From assembly GCA_030621655.1 (NCBI GenBank), contig JAUXHH010000068.1:1-8084 (forward strand): a DNA stretch of 8,084 nt, read 5' to 3'. The translations under genes were made by a program, and so were the position numbers. Positions 6,726 through 8,084 of the stretch are shown here, piece by piece; the stretch's first letter is position 1; every line of letters starts with the position of its first letter. The stretch comes from Desulfobacterales bacterium (lineage in GTDB: Bacteria > Desulfobacterota > Desulfobulbia > Desulfobulbales > BM004). The notes beneath the pieces were generated by a model. It was not told where the DNA came from. It saw only the letters and a list, made by a program, of their open reading frames with translations, and made no database searches.

Positions 6726-7151
6726 ATGAAAAAAATCATAGCCCTGACAATCTCTGTAATCCTCTTGATTTTCCTTGGTTCCCAGCTTGTTCCCGCAGCC
6801 CAGCAGAAATTTCCCGGCCTGGAGCAACAGGACTCCTTTTTTAAAACGGTCACCCCTAAAGAAGCCCAAAATTTAATGGAAAGCCGCCAGGGTTTGCTGC
6901 TCATTGATGTCCGCGGCCAGGATGAGTTATATGAAGGCTACATCGAAGGCTCTACCTTGATACCATTATGGGACATCATCAAGGGCACCCGACGGCCTCC
7001 CCAAAACAAACCGATCCTGCTTATCTGCGCAGTTGGCGGGCGCAGCCTTGCACTGGGTAAACTCATGTCGAAAAACGGCTGGGATGAGATTTATAATCTC
7101 AAGGGTGGCATCTCTGCCTGGAAAAAAGAGAAACTTCCTTTGAAGTACTAA
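6726..7151 (+). CDS. Exported single-domain rhodanese-like protein
   Basis: This is a 141-aa protein. Residues 1-25 form a signal peptide (MKK, hydrophobic core 4-22, likely cleavage after VPA at 24 or the next Ala), placing the domain in the periplasm; an uncleaved anchor is possible. The rest is one rhodanese fold (about 38-140): TPKEA start motif, LLIDVRGQDEL strand/turn at 58-68, the EGYIEGSTLIP segment at 70-80, and the active-site loop CAVGGRS at 101-107 with Cys101 as the predicted persulfide nucleophile, followed by the usual GGISAWKKEKLP tail. Such proteins carry sulfane sulfur or act in thiol/sulfur transfer, but the substrate is not visible here. The start has no clear Shine-Dalgarno. 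The gene follows ettA after 133 nt on the same strand, a spacer in which I see no convincing terminator or promoter; nothing links the two functionally. It is convergent with the aldolase gene. Confidence 0.88.
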   Translation: MKKIIALTISVILLIFLGSQLVPAAQQKFPGLEQQDSFFKTVTPKEAQNLMESRQGLLLIDVRGQDELYEGYIEGSTLIPLWDIIKGTRRPPQNKPILLICAVGGRSLALGKLMSKNGWDEIYNLKGGISAWKKEKLPLKY

Positions 7152-7163
7152 GGGGGCAAGATT

Positions 7164-7195
7164 TCGAGGTTCCAAGGGGTCGAGGGTTCAAGGGT
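7164..7195. repeat. Two tandem copies of a 16-bp degenerate repeat
   Basis: TCGAGGTTCCAAGGGG (7164-7179) is followed directly by TCGAGGGTTCAAGGGT (7180-7195), matching at 13 of 16 positions. It starts 12 nt after the rhodanese stop codon. Confidence 0.7.
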
Positions 7196-7217
7196 AAAAC
7201 ATTTACATGATATCTGG

Positions 7218-7250
7218 AGAACCCAAACCAGTGCCCAGAATCCAAAATCC
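7218..7250. repeat. Degenerate AGAATCC-type heptamer tract
   Basis: Heptamer-like units AGAACCC (7218-7224), AAACCAG (7225-7231), then AGAATCC (7237-7243) and AAAATCC (7244-7250) form a decayed short tandem repeat between the rhodanese and aldolase genes. Confidence 0.45.
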
Positions 7251-7263
7251 TTTATAGTTGAAA

Positions 7264-7294
7264 GCTGACTGCTGATCGCTAATTGCTGATTGCT
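7264..7294. repeat. GCTGATN heptamer tandem repeat abutting the aldolase stop codon
   Basis: Four consecutive 7-bp units GCTGACT, GCTGATC, GCTAATT, GCTGATT (7264-7291) plus a partial GCT (7292-7294) end exactly at the TGA of the convergent aldolase gene. The units contain no inverted partner, so this is not a terminator hairpin. It resembles the heptanucleotide short tandem repeats known from other bacterial intergenic regions. Confidence 0.75.
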
Positions 7295-7912
7295 TCACAC
7301 TACTGTGCAGCGCTGGATAAAATTTTCCACATTTTCCCCCACTGCTTTCCAATCTTTTGCAACCACTGCCTGCTCCCCGAAGAGTGAGATACCAACTCCT
7401 ACAGCTTTTGCTCCCGCCTGCAAATACTCGCTCACATTTTCAATAGTTACACCACCAACTGCCACTAGAGAAATATAATCAAAGGGACCGCAAAGTTCTC
7501 TGATATATTGAGGTCCTCCAAGGGCTCTGCAGGGAAAAACCTTTACCATTGAAGCGCCGGTATCCCAGGCCTTATAAACTTCAGTCGGGGTAAGGGCGCC
7601 GGCAACTACCGGAACATCTTTGCTTCGGGCAAATCCGATTACGTCTACATCAACGTTAGGGGTAACCAGGAACATAGCGCCGGCATCATAGGCTCTTTCG
7701 GCTTCTGTAATATTTCTAACTGTTCCCATACCCAGATATTTTCCGGCAGGCACATTATCTCTACTACCGGCAATTATTTCTTCAGCCCCTGGCGTGTTCA
7801 TGGTCACTTCAATGGCCTGCAAACCAGCTGAAAAAGACACGTGCATGAGCGGACTAAATATATCGGCGCCAATTCCACGCAGAATTCCAATTAACGGAAT
7901 CTCTAATTGCAT
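7295..7912 (-). CDS. KDPG/KDPGal-family 2-keto-3-deoxy aldolase (Eda/DgoA superfamily)
   Basis: This 205-aa cytosolic class I aldolase is the usual length for the family and has a (beta/alpha)8 layout. Visible family features are PLIGILRGI at 6-14, catalytic-base glutamate E35 in IEVTMNTP (E45 of E. coli Eda), GMGTV at 61-65, VTPN at 83-86, and the Schiff-base lysine K124 in MVKVFPC (K133 of Eda), then GPQYIREL at 133-140 and the phosphate-binding AVGGV (151-155) and GVGISLF (172-178). The family cleaves 2-keto-3-deoxy-6-phospho-sugar acids to pyruvate and glyceraldehyde 3-phosphate, or 4-hydroxy-2-oxoglutarate. NTP after the catalytic Glu and the GPQYI motif resemble DgoA (2-dehydro-3-deoxy-6-phosphogalactonate aldolase) more than Eda, so no symbol is assigned. 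No sugar-acid kinase or dehydratase gene is nearby to fix the substrate. The start at 7912 is the only ATG/GTG/TTG after an in-frame TAA and has AGGGGAG 8 nt upstream. Confidence 0.92.
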   Translation of the reverse strand: MQLEIPLIGILRGIGADIFSPLMHVSFSAGLQAIEVTMNTPGAEEIIAGSRDNVPAGKYLGMGTVRNITEAERAYDAGAMFLVTPNVDVDVIGFARSKDVPVVAGALTPTEVYKAWDTGASMVKVFPCRALGGPQYIRELCGPFDYISLVAVGGVTIENVSEYLQAGAKAVGVGISLFGEQAVVAKDWKAVGENVENFIQRCTVV

Positions 7913-7920
7913 AGGGTCTG

Positions 7921-7927
7921 CTCCCCT
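7921..7927 (-). promoter_or_regulatory. Ribosome binding site of the aldolase gene, partly within a small hairpin
   Basis: On the minus strand AGGGGAG lies 8 nt before the ATG at 7912 and fixes the start. Its AGGG (7927-7924) can pair with CCCT (7916-7913) directly before the start codon, a 4-bp stem with a 7-nt loop, which might modestly tune initiation. Confidence 0.65.
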
Positions 7928-7988
7928 GGAATCATTGTCGTACCTGTCTTAGTGTTTGACATGATACTCTTAATCGGAAGAAAGATTT

Positions 7989-7994
7989 ATTATA
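7989..7994 (-). promoter_or_regulatory. Candidate -10 box for the aldolase gene
   Basis: The minus strand reads TATAAT at 7994-7989, 76 nt upstream of the aldolase start. No consensus TTGACA lies 16-18 nt upstream (the sequence there is A/T-rich), so an activator may be needed, or the match is chance in AT-rich DNA. Confidence 0.3.
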
Positions 7995-8038
7995 GGTATC
8001 GTGACTTTAAGTTTTATAAACCGGGTGATTTCTTTCTG

Positions 8039-8044
8039 TATAAT
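8039..8044 (+). promoter_or_regulatory. Candidate -10 box reading rightward out of the window
   Basis: TATAAT at 8039-8044 on the plus strand mirrors the minus-strand TATAAT at 7994-7989. No -35 consensus is visible. A short stem (CGGAG 8050-8054 with CTCCG 8061-8065) follows at about the expected start of transcription. The gene it would serve lies beyond the edge; no coding start can be supported within 7913-8084. Confidence 0.25.
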
Positions 8045-8084
8045 ATTTCCGGAGTTTAATCTCCGTCTACGCCATACTGATGCT

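Noticed and set aside
7904..7962. Small minus-strand ORF (19 codons, from ATG at 7962) overlapping the start of the aldolase gene, possible leader peptide
   Set aside because: It has only a weak ribosome binding site, no repeated or regulatory codons and no attenuator-like stems; an ORF of this length is expected by chance.

Overview
The window reads like the chromosome of a free-living, anaerobic-type Gram-negative bacterium, most likely a Desulfobacterota member (Desulfobulbales-like). This rests on the flavour of the proteins: an uncharacterised lipoprotein and a small partial protein of types I associate with that phylum, an RCK_C-tailed ClC protein, and the character of the intergenic repeats. 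It is inference, since no rRNA or other marker gene is present. Base composition is moderate and similar across the genes, so nothing suggests a large foreign island.

Layout. Left edge, minus strand: the first 37 codons of a gene running off the window (112 to 1), preceded by a small lipoprotein gene (668-150); they are 37 nt apart and probably co-transcribed. A 253-nt divergent spacer follows, holding an inverted repeat. Next, on the plus strand, are two ClC-superfamily anion channel/transporter genes: a long one with two CBS domains and an RCK_C (TrkA_C) tail (922-3018), and a short, divergent one with no cytoplasmic domains (3229-4569). A 210-nt spacer with two hairpins separates them. A 337-nt gene-free stretch then carries a striking imperfect palindrome of about 161 bp flanked by TA, interpreted as a small non-autonomous mobile element, plus a GC-rich hairpin. 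After it come ettA, encoding the ABC-F translation factor (4907-6592), and a gene for an exported single-domain rhodanese (6726-7151). A 143-nt spacer made almost entirely of degenerate short tandem repeats leads to a convergent KDPG/KDPGal-type aldolase gene (7912-7295, minus). The last 172 nt hold a probable divergent promoter region and no supportable gene.

How the genes relate. Apart from the ClC pair, the genes look like independent housekeeping or accessory functions rather than a pathway. The ClC pair is the best candidate for a functional unit (anion or acid/osmotic homeostasis): one regulated by cytoplasmic nucleotide/ligand domains, the other a bare pore with a non-canonical selectivity filter. 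I see no defence system, CRISPR, rRNA, tRNA or complete transposase gene. The most interesting items are the palindromic element, the filter chemistry of the second ClC, and the two-CBS-plus-RCK_C architecture of the first.
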